Positions 54,301 to 61,894 of a stretch of 64,000 nucleotides of DNA are shown piece after piece. The stretch spans positions 62,001-126,000 of the forward strand of contig NZ_FWZX01000005.1 of NCBI RefSeq assembly GCF_900177295.1. The letters run 5' to 3'. Both the position numbers and the translations under genes were made by a program. Every line of letters begins with the position of its first letter. The first letter of the stretch is position 1. The DNA comes from Tistlia consotensis USBA 355. GTDB taxonomy: Bacteria; Pseudomonadota; Alphaproteobacteria; Kiloniellales; DSM-21159. The notes under the pieces were generated by a model that was not told where the DNA came from, ran no database searches, and saw only the letters and a list, made by a program, of their open reading frames with translations.

Positions 54301-55260
54301 ATGCCGAGCGCCAGCACCGACAGCTACCCGATCGAACTCACGCCTCCGGATATTGGCGTTCATCGCGCCGCGAACACGGGCATCGACTGGCTGTGGAGCT
54401 TCGACTCCGGCCTGCCCGGCAGCCACGTCCTGCTGACCGCGGTTGTGCACGGCAACGAGCTGTGCGGTGCCATCGCCCTCGACGGCTTCCTGCGCGAAGG
54501 CCTGCGCCCACGCCGCGGCCGGCTCAGCCTGGGCTTCATGAACGTCGCGGCATTCCAGCGCTTCGACCCTGCGGACCCGACCGCCTCGCGCTTCGTCGAC
54601 GAGGACTTCAACCGGGTCTGGTCGGAGAGCACGCTCGACGGGCCGCGCCAGAGCGTCGAGCTGGCCCGGGCCCGGACGCTCAGGCCCTTCCTCGACACCG
54701 TCGACCGGCTGCTCGACATCCACTCGATGCAGCACCGCACGCCGCCCCTGATGCTGGCCGGGCCGCTCGCCAAGGGCCGGGACCTGGCCGCCCGGGTCGG
54801 CATCCCCGAACTGGTGGTCAGCGACCAGGGCCATGCCGCGGGGCGCCGGCTGCGCGACTACGGCGGCTTCGGCGACCCGGACAGCCCGAAGAACGCCCTG
54901 CTGGTCGAGTGCGGACAGCACTGGGAAGCCGCCGCGGCGCCGCTGGCGGTGGCGACGGCGCTGCGCTTCCTGCTCGCCTGCGGCACGCTGGATGCGGCCG
55001 ACGTCGCCGGCCGCCTCGGCACCGCGGCGGCGCCGCAGCGTTTCATCGAGGTCACCGACGCCGTCACCATCGAGAGCGACGACTTCCGCTTCGTCGAGGA
55101 CTTCCGCGGCCTCGAGACGATCCCGCGCAAGGGCTCGCTGCTGGGACACGACGGCGACCGCCCGGTGGTCACGCCCTACGACGACTGCGTGCTGATCATG
55201 CCCTCGCGCCGCCTGCATCGCGGCCAGACGGCCGTGCGCCTGGGCCGCTTCCTGGCCTGA
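54301..55260 (+). CDS. Succinylglutamate desuccinylase/aspartoacylase family protein
   Basis: A 319-residue zinc amidohydrolase-type protein of the M14-like aspartoacylase group. Zinc-site residues are in VVHGNELCG (His, Glu) and LDIHSMQH (His), and the catalytic Glu in LLVECGQHWE. It would cut an N-acyl or amide bond. The ATG at 54301 starts directly before the family's conserved start; an ATG at 54281 is in another frame. It is followed 112 bp later by an ATP-grasp ligase, which may carry out the reverse kind of reaction. Confidence 0.85.
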   Translation: MPSASTDSYPIELTPPDIGVHRAANTGIDWLWSFDSGLPGSHVLLTAVVHGNELCGAIALDGFLREGLRPRRGRLSLGFMNVAAFQRFDPADPTASRFVDEDFNRVWSESTLDGPRQSVELARARTLRPFLDTVDRLLDIHSMQHRTPPLMLAGPLAKGRDLAARVGIPELVVSDQGHAAGRRLRDYGGFGDPDSPKNALLVECGQHWEAAAAPLAVATALRFLLACGTLDAADVAGRLGTAAAPQRFIEVTDAVTIESDDFRFVEDFRGLETIPRKGSLLGHDGDRPVVTPYDDCVLIMPSRRLHRGQTAVRLGRFLA

Positions 55261-55372
55261 GGCGCGACCGCCCCGGTCACGAAACCTGTGACCTGAGGTC
55301 GGGTCGTCGCGGCTTGAGCCGGAGGCGCAGGCGCCTCACCTTCCCCTTCCGAACCGCAGGAAGGGGCCAAGC

Positions 55373-56365
55373 ATGAGCCGGATCTACGTTCTGCACAAGA
55401 ACGAGGCGTGGGTGCTGCCGCTGCGCGCGGCTTTCGAGGCGCAAGGCCTGCCCTACGAGGAGTGGTTCCTCGACCAGGGCCGCGTCGTGCTCGACCGCCT
55501 GCCGCCCGAAGGCATCTTCTACAACCGCATGAGCGCCTCGTCGCACACCCGCGGTCATCGCTTCGGCCCCGAGGCGACGCGCGCGACGCTGCAGTGGCTG
55601 GAGCTGCACGGCCGGCGCACCGTCAACGGCAGCCGGGCGATCGCGCTGGAGGTCGACAAGCTCGGCCAGTACGCGGCGCTGCAGGCCGCGGGCATCGCGA
55701 CGCCGCGCACGGTCGCCGCCGTCGGCCGCGAACAGGTGCTGGCCGCCGCGCGCGAGTTCGGCGCCTGGCCGCTGATCCTGAAGCCGAACCGCGGCGGCAA
55801 GGGTCTGGGCGTGCGCCTCGTGCATTCGCCCTCGGCCGTCGAGCAGGCGCTCGACGATCCGGCCGCGGCGCCGCTGGACGGCATCTGGCTGATCCAGCAG
55901 TACGTCGCCGCGCCCGAGCCCTTCATCACCCGCCTGGAGTTCGTCGGCGGGCGCTTCCACTACGCGGTCCGCGTCGACACCAGCGAGGGCTTCGAGCTCT
56001 GCCCGGCCGGCGCCTGCGCGCTGCCGGCGCAGCAGCTGGCCGAAGGCGCCCTCTGCCCGGCCGGCCCTTCCGGGACCGAGCCGGGCGAGGCGCCGAAGTT
56101 CCGCATCGCCGACGGCTTCCACCCTGCCCTGTCCGGGCGTCTGGAGCGCTTCCTCGCCGCCCACGGCATCGAGGTCGCCGGCGTCGAGTTCATCGTCGAC
56201 CGCCAGGGCCAGCCCTTCGTCTACGACATCAACACCAACACCAACTACAACGCCGAGGCCGAGACGCGGGCGGGCATGGATGACCCGGCCTTCGAAGGCG
56301 GCATGGCACGCCTGGCCCGCTTTCTGGGCGAGGAGCTGCGCAATCTGCAGGCCCAGGCGGCCTGA
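55373..56365 (+). CDS. ATP-grasp ligase, RimK-like
   Basis: A 330-residue ATP-grasp enzyme. The ATP site is LILKPNRGGKGLGVRLVHS, with further binding parts WLIQQYVAAPEPFITRLEF and the Mg site in VYDINTNTNYNAEAET. Such enzymes join a carboxylate to an amine using ATP, for example amino-acid ligases. AAGGGGCC precedes ATG. The substrate is unknown; the upstream aspartoacylase-family gene points to an acylated or amide-linked small molecule. Confidence 0.85.
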   Translation: MSRIYVLHKNEAWVLPLRAAFEAQGLPYEEWFLDQGRVVLDRLPPEGIFYNRMSASSHTRGHRFGPEATRATLQWLELHGRRTVNGSRAIALEVDKLGQYAALQAAGIATPRTVAAVGREQVLAAAREFGAWPLILKPNRGGKGLGVRLVHSPSAVEQALDDPAAAPLDGIWLIQQYVAAPEPFITRLEFVGGRFHYAVRVDTSEGFELCPAGACALPAQQLAEGALCPAGPSGTEPGEAPKFRIADGFHPALSGRLERFLAAHGIEVAGVEFIVDRQGQPFVYDINTNTNYNAEAETRAGMDDPAFEGGMARLARFLGEELRNLQAQAA

Positions 56366-56471
56366 CCGTCGGCGCCGGCGGCAGCGACATCACGCGCCGG
56401 AAATGCTTCGCCCGGCCCCGGAGGCCGCACGACGCGCCCGGCGGACTCTCCGCGGTCTCATGCCCGACGTG

Positions 56472-56505
56472 CCGAGGCCGGCGGACCGTGAAGCCGCCGC
56501 CTCGG
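56472..56505. terminator. Strong hairpin between convergent genes
   Basis: CCGAGGCCGGCGG pairs with CCGCCGCCTCGG (one-base bulge) around a 9-nt loop, in the gap between the ATP-grasp gene and the convergent DUF6455 gene. It can act in both directions. Confidence 0.55.
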
Positions 56506-56512
56506 CCGGTGG

Positions 56513-56770
56513 TCAGTGCAGCTGACGGAGCCGGAAGCGCCCGGCGTTCGGGCAGAAGGCCGGCGGCCGGTTGACGACGTCCTCCGCCGCGGCCTCGAGC
56601 CAGAGCCGGCAGCGCTCGCCGTGCGGACAGGCGATGCAGGCACGGGCCACCGACAGCATGGTCTGGCCGAGCCGGTCGCGGGCCAGTTCGACCCGGTCGA
56701 CGCCGCAGCGGTCCATCATCCGGCCGAGATTGCTGGCGCGGGAATCGAGTCGGGACAGAAAGGCGGTCAT
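56513..56770 (-). CDS. DUF6455-like small Cys protein
   Basis: An 85-residue protein with conserved cysteines (DRCGVDR, RACIACPHGERCRLW, PAFCPNAGRF), typical of DUF6455. The CxxC-like spacing suggests metal or redox binding. The start is ATG at 56770 after GAGGGATCG; upstream frames are rejected. Function is unknown. Confidence 0.75.
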   Translation of the reverse strand: MTAFLSRLDSRASNLGRMMDRCGVDRVELARDRLGQTMLSVARACIACPHGERCRLWLEAAAEDVVNRPPAFCPNAGRFRLRQLH

Positions 56771-56942
56771 TGCGCGATCCCTCGTTGCGGGGCCCCTCGT
56801 GCCGCCGTCCGGCGGCAGCCCCATCGAAGCGGAGGCCGCCATTGGGCCCCGAACGCCGCGCCCCGTCCTTGCGCTAGCGCAAATCGCGCGCCGGGCCGCA
56901 CGCCAAGGGGTATGCTTGCCGTCCACCGAAGCGGAGCCACCG

Positions 56943-57422
56943 ATGGCTGGCCAGGATCCCGCCCGCTCGGCGGGCGTCGTCGCCCCGCCGCCCCTGATCT
57001 ATCTCGCTGCGCTGCTGCTCGGCCTCGGGCTCGACCGCCTGCTCGGCCTGCCCGGGCTCGGGCTCGGATCCGGGCTGCGGCTCGCCCTGGCGGCCGCCTG
57101 CGGGCTCGTCGGCCTGGCGCTGGCCGCGCCGGCGCTTCTCGGCTTCCGTCGCGCCGGCACCCAGGTCGAGCCCTGGAAGCCCTCGAGCGCCCTGGTCACC
57201 GGCGGCCCCTACCGCTGGACCCGCAATCCCATGTACCTGGGGCTGACCCTGGTCTACCTCGCCGCCGCGCTGGTCGCCGGCAGCGCCGCCGCCCTGGTCC
57301 TGCTCGCGCCGCTTCTGCTGGTCGTGCGCTACGGCGTGATCGGCCGCGAGGAGCGCTACCTCGAGGCGCTCTTCGGCCAGCCCTACCGCGACTACAAGGC
57401 CCGCGTCCGGCGCTGGTTCTGA
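56943..57422 (+). CDS. Small membrane methyltransferase (isoprenylcysteine/phospholipid type)
   Basis: A 159-residue membrane protein. Hydrophobic segments (LIYLAALLLGLGLDRLL, LRLALAAACGLVGLALAAPA, LGLTLVYLAAALVAGSAAAL) surround the PEMT/ICMT signature TGGPYRWTRNPMYLG and the C-terminal REERYLEALFGQPYRDYK. It methylates a lipid or thiol with S-adenosylmethionine. Stand-alone. Confidence 0.88.
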   Translation: MAGQDPARSAGVVAPPPLIYLAALLLGLGLDRLLGLPGLGLGSGLRLALAAACGLVGLALAAPALLGFRRAGTQVEPWKPSSALVTGGPYRWTRNPMYLGLTLVYLAAALVAGSAAALVLLAPLLLVVRYGVIGREERYLEALFGQPYRDYKARVRRWF

Positions 57423-57439
57423 CGCGACCCTCCGTATGC

Positions 57440-57493
57440 ATGCGAATGCGAGTCCTTCGCAAATTACAGATTGCGAAAGACTCGCATTTGCAT
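57440..57493. promoter_or_regulatory. 23-bp inverted repeat upstream of porin, Fur-box-like halves
   Basis: Arms at 57440-57462 and 57471-57493 pair with two mismatches. Each arm is itself a dyad: TGCGAA-9-TTCGCA in the first and TGCGAA-9-TTTGCA in the second, reminiscent of Fur/Irr boxes. It begins 18 bp after the methyltransferase stop and lies about 160 bp before the porin, so it may be both a terminator and an operator. The regulator is not identified. Confidence 0.5.
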
Positions 57494-57650
57494 ATGATCC
57501 GCGGCTGACGCAGCGGCATGGCCGGGTCCGGGATCCGTCGGGGCACCGCCATCGACCGGATTCCCGCCGCTCCTGGCCCCTCGGGCCTCGCGCCGTCGGA
57601 CAGAGGCATGCGGGCGAACGCCCGCCAGAAGGATGAAGGGGAAAGATTTG

Positions 57651-58748
57651 ATGCGAAGGGGACTTCTCAACGGCACGGCGCTGGTCGCCGCCGCCACGGC
57701 CGCCGCAGCGATGGCTGCACCGGCCCAGGCCCAGATCCACCTGAGCCTGGAAGGCATCATGCAGCAGTTCCTGGGCTACGCGAACAGCGACACCAACGTC
57801 GGCTCGGGTGGCGACGCCTTCAACGGCTTCGACGTCAAGTCGAACTCCGAGATCTACTTCGTCGGCTCGACGACCCTCGACAACGGCCTCAAGTTCGGCG
57901 TCAGCATCACTCTCGAGGGCAACAGCAACGCCGACAACCAGATCGACGACTCCTTCATGTTCGTCGAGGGCTCGTTCGGCCGCTTCAACATCGGCGGCGA
58001 GAACTCGGCCGGCTACCTGATGAGCTATGCCGCGCCGGACGTCGGCCTGGGCGTCAACTCGACCTCGATCCTGACCGGCTTCCTGCCGCAGGCCGGCGGC
58101 TTCGCCGGCGCCAACTTCTTCGACGCCCCGCTCGGCTCGACCTATCTCGAGCTCGACGCCGCCGACAAGTCGCAGAAGATCAGCTACTTCACGCCGCGCT
58201 TCTCCGGCTTCCAGCTCGGTGCCTCCTACCTGCCGGACCCGAACAAGGACTCGAACGCGCAGGTCGACGAGACCACCGTCTCCTACCGCGACGGCTTCTC
58301 GCTCGGCGCCAACTACGTCGACACGATCGGCGAGGTCGACGTCGCGATCTCGGGCCGCTACGACTGGGCCAACGACCAGTCTGCCGCCGGCAGCGACCCC
58401 AGCCTCTACGCCTTCGGCCTGAACCTCGGCTATGCCGGCTTCACGATCGGCGGCTCCTACGCCCACACCGACGACCAGGGCGCCGACACCGGCCGCTCCT
58501 TCGACCTCGGCGCCTCCTACGAGACCGGCCCCTGGGGCGTCTCGGTCACCTACTTCAACGGCCGCGCCGAGGCCGACACCACCGTGGCCGGCGACAGCAC
58601 CTACAAGGCCTACGAGGGCGCGGTCAGCTACGCCCTCGGCCCGGGCGTCACGGCGATCGGATCGGTCTCCTACCAGGATCTCGACGCCGATACCGGTGAC
58701 AAGGCCAAGACCTGGGCCGTCGTCGGCGGCTTCGCCCTCGAGTTCTGA
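57651..58748 (+). CDS. Gram-negative porin
   Basis: A 365-residue outer-membrane beta-barrel. A signal peptide (MRRGLLNGTALVAAATAAAA, cut after APAQA) precedes alternating strands (YANSDTNVGSG, NSEIYFVGSTTLDNGLKFGV) and the C-terminal aromatic end VVGGFALEF. The GGGGAAAG site favours ATG 57651 over 57633. It lets small hydrophilic solutes through. It ends in a 14-bp stem terminator. Confidence 0.9.
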   Translation: MRRGLLNGTALVAAATAAAAMAAPAQAQIHLSLEGIMQQFLGYANSDTNVGSGGDAFNGFDVKSNSEIYFVGSTTLDNGLKFGVSITLEGNSNADNQIDDSFMFVEGSFGRFNIGGENSAGYLMSYAAPDVGLGVNSTSILTGFLPQAGGFAGANFFDAPLGSTYLELDAADKSQKISYFTPRFSGFQLGASYLPDPNKDSNAQVDETTVSYRDGFSLGANYVDTIGEVDVAISGRYDWANDQSAAGSDPSLYAFGLNLGYAGFTIGGSYAHTDDQGADTGRSFDLGASYETGPWGVSVTYFNGRAEADTTVAGDSTYKAYEGAVSYALGPGVTAIGSVSYQDLDADTGDKAKTWAVVGGFALEF

Positions 58749-58759
58749 CAGCCCTTTCC

Positions 58760-58795
58760 GGACGCCGCGCGGACGATCCGCTCCGCGCGGCGTCC
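58760..58795 (+). terminator. Porin terminator, perfect 14-bp stem
   Basis: GGACGCCGCGCGGA (58760-58773) and its exact reverse complement (58782-58795) form a strong hairpin 12 bp after the porin stop, followed by CGTTG. Confidence 0.75.
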
Positions 58796-58833
58796 CGTTG
58801 CCCGCCAGCGGAGCCGGCGCGATACTCGCCGGC

Positions 58834-59052
58834 ATGAAGCGCGACCCCGCCGTCGATTCCGCCGAGCCGGCCGCCTGCGGCCGGTCGCGCGACCCGGTGC
58901 TCGCCGTCTCAGCCGGCTTCCTCCTGCTCTGCCTGCTGCTCGGCCTCCTGGCCTTCGTCTCGCCGGCGGCGCGCGCCTTCTACGAGGCCGGCTTCGCGGC
59001 GCTCTACGAGGCGATGGCCGGCCTGGCCGCAGCCTGCCAGTGGGCGCTCTGA
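58834..59052 (+). CDS. 72-residue single-pass membrane protein
   Basis: A small protein beginning MKRDPAVDSAEP, with one membrane helix (VSAGFLLLCLLLGLLAFVS) and an Ala-rich end (FAALYEAMAGLAAACQWAL). I recognise no family; the coding potential is moderate. It converges on the Sco1 gene, 7 bp away. Confidence 0.5.
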   Translation: MKRDPAVDSAEPAACGRSRDPVLAVSAGFLLLCLLLGLLAFVSPAARAFYEAGFAALYEAMAGLAAACQWAL

Positions 59053-59059
59053 AGGCAGC

Positions 59060-59713
59060 CTAGCCGCGGGCGGCCTCGGCCAGGGCCCGGCGCAGCGCGT
59101 CGGCGACCTGCTCGACCGTCGCCTTGTCGGCCAGCACCGCGACGGCGTTCCAGTTCCCGTCCATGACGTAGAGCCGCGAGGAGTGGTCGACCGGGTAGAA
59201 GGCCGGGTCGACCTCGGTGCGCAGGCGATAGACCACGCCGAAGCGTCGGGTCAGGCGGTCGATCTCGCGCCTGGCGCCGGTCAGGCCGACGAAGTCGGGA
59301 CCGAAGGCCGCCATGTAGCCGGCCAGCCGCTCCGGCGTGTCGCGCCCGGGATCGAGGGTCACGAAGAGCGGCTGCACGCGGCCCGGCTCGGCCAGGCGAT
59401 CGCGCGCCTCGGCCATGGTCTGCAGCGCCAGCGGACAGAGGTCCGGACAGAAGCTGTAGCCGAAATAGAGCAGCACGACGCGCCCGGCGAAGTCGGCCTG
59501 CGTGCGCTCGCGGCCCTGCTGGTCGGTCAGGCGGAAAGGCCCGCCGAGGTCGCGCCGCTCCTCGATCAGCCCGGCGCCGGTCAGGGTGTGGGGCTGGCTC
59601 AGCCTCTCGGCCAGCAGCCAGCCGGCGAAGCAGAGCGCGCCGCCGAGCAGCAGCGCCGTGCCCCAGCGGATCGCCCGGTCGAGCCGCGAGGCCCTGCCCG
59701 CCTGCCCGGACAC
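59060..59713 (-). CDS. Sco1/SenC copper-chaperone family protein
   Basis: A 217-residue membrane-anchored thioredoxin-fold protein. The N-terminal anchor (WGTALLLGGALCFAGWLLA) precedes the copper site: FCPDLCPLAL (CxxxC) and the distal His in PVDHSSRLYVM. These proteins load copper into cytochrome oxidase or handle redox. The start is GTG at 59713. It starts 10 bp after the TetR gene end, so they may be co-transcribed. Confidence 0.9.
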   Translation of the reverse strand: MSGQAGRASRLDRAIRWGTALLLGGALCFAGWLLAERLSQPHTLTGAGLIEERRDLGGPFRLTDQQGRERTQADFAGRVVLLYFGYSFCPDLCPLALQTMAEARDRLAEPGRVQPLFVTLDPGRDTPERLAGYMAAFGPDFVGLTGARREIDRLTRRFGVVYRLRTEVDPAFYPVDHSSRLYVMDGNWNAVAVLADKATVEQVADALRRALAEAARG

Positions 59714-59723
59714 CGGCGCCTCG

Positions 59724-60419
59724 CTAGCGCTTCGGCCCGTAGGCCTTCATGAACACCTCGACGCCGGCGCCGACGTAGCGGGCGATCTGCTCGTCGCTCG
59801 GCGGCTCGCTCTCGACCGCGTAGAGGCGGCGGCGCATCAGGCCGGAGACGCAGAGATCGAGGAGCTGGCGTGCCGCGACCTCCGGATCGGGGACATCCAG
59901 CTCGCCGCTCTCGCTCTTGCGCCGCAGGAACTCCGCCAGACGCTGCTGCGCGATCTTCGGCCCGCCTTCGTAGAAGCGCCGGCCGATCTCCGGCATGCGG
60001 TTGGTGACGCCGATGACGATGCGCTGGGCGCTGATCGCCCAGTCGGAGGTCACCTTGCGCAGCATCACCTTGCCGAGATGCAGCAGCGCGCTCTCGACGT
60101 CGGGATGGTTCTCGAAGGCGGCGAGCAGCTCGTCCCGATGCTGGCAGCGCTGCGCTTCGGCCAGCTCCGCGAACAGCTCCTCCTTGCTGGAGAAGTAGAC
60201 GTAGACCGTCGCCTTCGAGACGCCGGCCTCGCGGGTGATGTCGTTCATGCTGGCGGCGTCGAAGCCGACCGAGTTGAAGACCCGCTCCGCGCCCGCGAGA
60301 ATCTGTGCCCGCTTGGCGGGGTCCTCGCCAGCCGCCAAGCGCCCGCGGCGCGCCGAGGCCTCCCCGCTCTTCGCTTCCTCGACCGACCGCGCCGGCCCGT
60401 CCTTCGTCACGCTTTCCAT
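59724..60419 (-). CDS. TetR family repressor
   Basis: A 231-residue regulator. The N-terminal HTH is AQILAGAERVFNSVGFDAAS, then ITREAGVSKATVYVYFSSKEE; the C-terminal ligand domain follows (LLDLCVSGLMRRRLYAV). It is divergent from the emrAB-type genes, with two AACCG-CGGTT operators in between, so it most likely represses both. The start is ATG at 60419; an ATG at 60455 would begin inside the promoter region. Confidence 0.92.
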   Translation of the reverse strand: MESVTKDGPARSVEEAKSGEASARRGRLAAGEDPAKRAQILAGAERVFNSVGFDAASMNDITREAGVSKATVYVYFSSKEELFAELAEAQRCQHRDELLAAFENHPDVESALLHLGKVMLRKVTSDWAISAQRIVIGVTNRMPEIGRRFYEGGPKIAQQRLAEFLRRKSESGELDVPDPEVAARQLLDLCVSGLMRRRLYAVESEPPSDEQIARYVGAGVEVFMKAYGPKR

Positions 60420-60483
60420 GCTCCGTCCCCGGTGCCGCTGGCGGTCCTTCCACAAGGCGCGCGGCGCAACAACAGCTTTTCCT

Positions 60484-60561
60484 CAGATAGAGAACCAAAC
60501 CGTTCGGTTCAATCTTGATCCGATGCCGCAGTGCGCCATATCATCGCGAAACCGAACGGTT
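60484..60561. promoter_or_regulatory. Divergent promoters with two TetR operators
   Basis: Two matching dyads lie at 60498-60509 (AACCGTTCGGTT) and 60550-60561 (AACCGAACGGTT), both in a wider AAACCG..CGGTTCA context. Minus-strand promoter for TetR: -35 TTGAAC (60512-60507) and -10 TATCTG (60489-60484), 17 bp apart. Plus-strand promoter for the efflux genes: -35 TTGATC (60515-60520) and -10 TATCAT (60539-60544), 18 bp apart. Operator one covers part of the TetR promoter and operator two sits at the efflux transcript start. Promoter boxes were read by eye. Confidence 0.72.
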
Positions 60562-60603
60562 CAGTACGCTGCCGTTCGCCCTGCCCGAAAGCGAGTGATT
60601 TCA

Positions 60604-61881
60604 ATGGCGATGAAAGCACAGCGCCTGGAACCAAGCGAGCCGTCCGTGGAGCTGCGGCCGAGCGCCCTGCGGCCCGGGGGCGATGCCCCGGAGATCCGCG
60701 AGGAGCGGTCCCAGCCGAATCCGGCGCCCGCCCGGCCGGCTGCCCCCGCCCCCGCCCCTGCCCCTGCCACCGGCGGCCCGGGTGGCTCCGGCGGCGCCAC
60801 GCCGCCGAGGAAGCGCGGCCGCGGCCGCCTGCTGCTGCTCGCCGTCGTGATGATCGCCGGCGGGCTCGGCGCCTGGCAGGGCTGGCGCTGGTGGACGCAA
60901 GGCCGTTTCCTGGTCTCGACCGACGACGCCTACGTGCAGGCCGATCTCGCGATCCTCTCGCCCAAGGTCTCCGGCTACGTGGCGGCGGTGCTGGTCGAGG
61001 AGAACCAGCCGGTCAAGGCCGGCCAGCCGGTCGTCCAGCTCGACGACGGCGACCTGCGCCTGGCGCTCGAGGCGGCCGAGGCCAAGGTCGAGACCCAGCA
61101 GGCGACCCTGACCCGCATCGCCGCCCAGATCGACGCCGCGCACCAGCAGGTCGCCAAGGCGGAGGCGGCGCGCGGCGCGACCCGCGCGCACCTGACGGAG
61201 GCCGAGGCCGACTACAGGCGCAAGGCGACCCTGGTCGCCCGCAAGGTCAGCTCGCCGGCGGAGCTCGACACCGCGACCGCCGCGCGCGACGCCGCGGCTG
61301 CCGACCTCAAGGGCAGCGATGCCGCGGTCGCCGCGGCCGGGGCCGACGTCGCGGTGCTGCAGGCCCAGCTGGAGGAGGCCCAGCAGACGCTGGGCGAACT
61401 CCAGGTCCAGCGCCGGATCGCGGCGCGCGACCTGTCCTTCGCGACGATCCGCGCGCCCTTCGACGGCCTCTTCGGCAACCGCCAGGTCCAGGCCGGCGAC
61501 TACGTCACGCCGGGCCGCCAGCTGGGCGCCGTGGCGCCGCTCGACAAGGTCTTCATCGAGGCCAACTTCAAGGAGACCGACCTCGCCGGCATCACGGCCG
61601 GCGAGCGCGCGACGATCACCGTCGACGCCCTGCCCGGCGTCGAGATCGAGGGCAGGGTCGCCTCGCTGTCGCCGGCCTCGGGCTCGGTCTTCTCCCTGCT
61701 GCCGCCGGAGAACGCGACCGGCAACTTCACCAAGATCACCCAGCGCCTGCCGGTGCGCATCGAGGTGCCGGCCGCGGTCGCCGCCAGAGGCGTGCTGCGG
61801 CCCGGCCTGTCGGTCGTCGTCGAGGTCGACAAGCGGACGGCACCTGCGGAAGCCACGACCCGGACGGCCGGCGCGGACTGA
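60604..61881 (+). CDS. emrA: HlyD/EmrA-type membrane fusion protein
   Basis: A 425-residue periplasmic adaptor. A Pro/Ala-rich cytoplasmic head (residues about 35-70) precedes one membrane helix (LLLLAVVMIAGGLGAWQGW). Then come the barrel-sandwich hybrid (STDDAYVQADLAILSPKVSG), coiled-coil hairpin (AQIDAAHQQVAKAEAARG) and FATIRAPFDGLFGNRQVQAG. It links the MFS pump to an outer-membrane channel not present here. The ATG at 60604 is chosen; longer frames read through the promoter. Confidence 0.92.
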   Translation: MAMKAQRLEPSEPSVELRPSALRPGGDAPEIREERSQPNPAPARPAAPAPAPAPATGGPGGSGGATPPRKRGRGRLLLLAVVMIAGGLGAWQGWRWWTQGRFLVSTDDAYVQADLAILSPKVSGYVAAVLVEENQPVKAGQPVVQLDDGDLRLALEAAEAKVETQQATLTRIAAQIDAAHQQVAKAEAARGATRAHLTEAEADYRRKATLVARKVSSPAELDTATAARDAAAADLKGSDAAVAAAGADVAVLQAQLEEAQQTLGELQVQRRIAARDLSFATIRAPFDGLFGNRQVQAGDYVTPGRQLGAVAPLDKVFIEANFKETDLAGITAGERATITVDALPGVEIEGRVASLSPASGSVFSLLPPENATGNFTKITQRLPVRIEVPAAVAARGVLRPGLSVVVEVDKRTAPAEATTRTAGAD

Positions 61882-61894
61882 CGGACGTCCGGCC

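Noticed and set aside
54281-54436. ATG at 54281 and its frame as a gene
   Set aside because: It overlaps the start of the aspartoacylase-family gene in a different frame and gives an Arg/Ala/Ser-rich shadow product.
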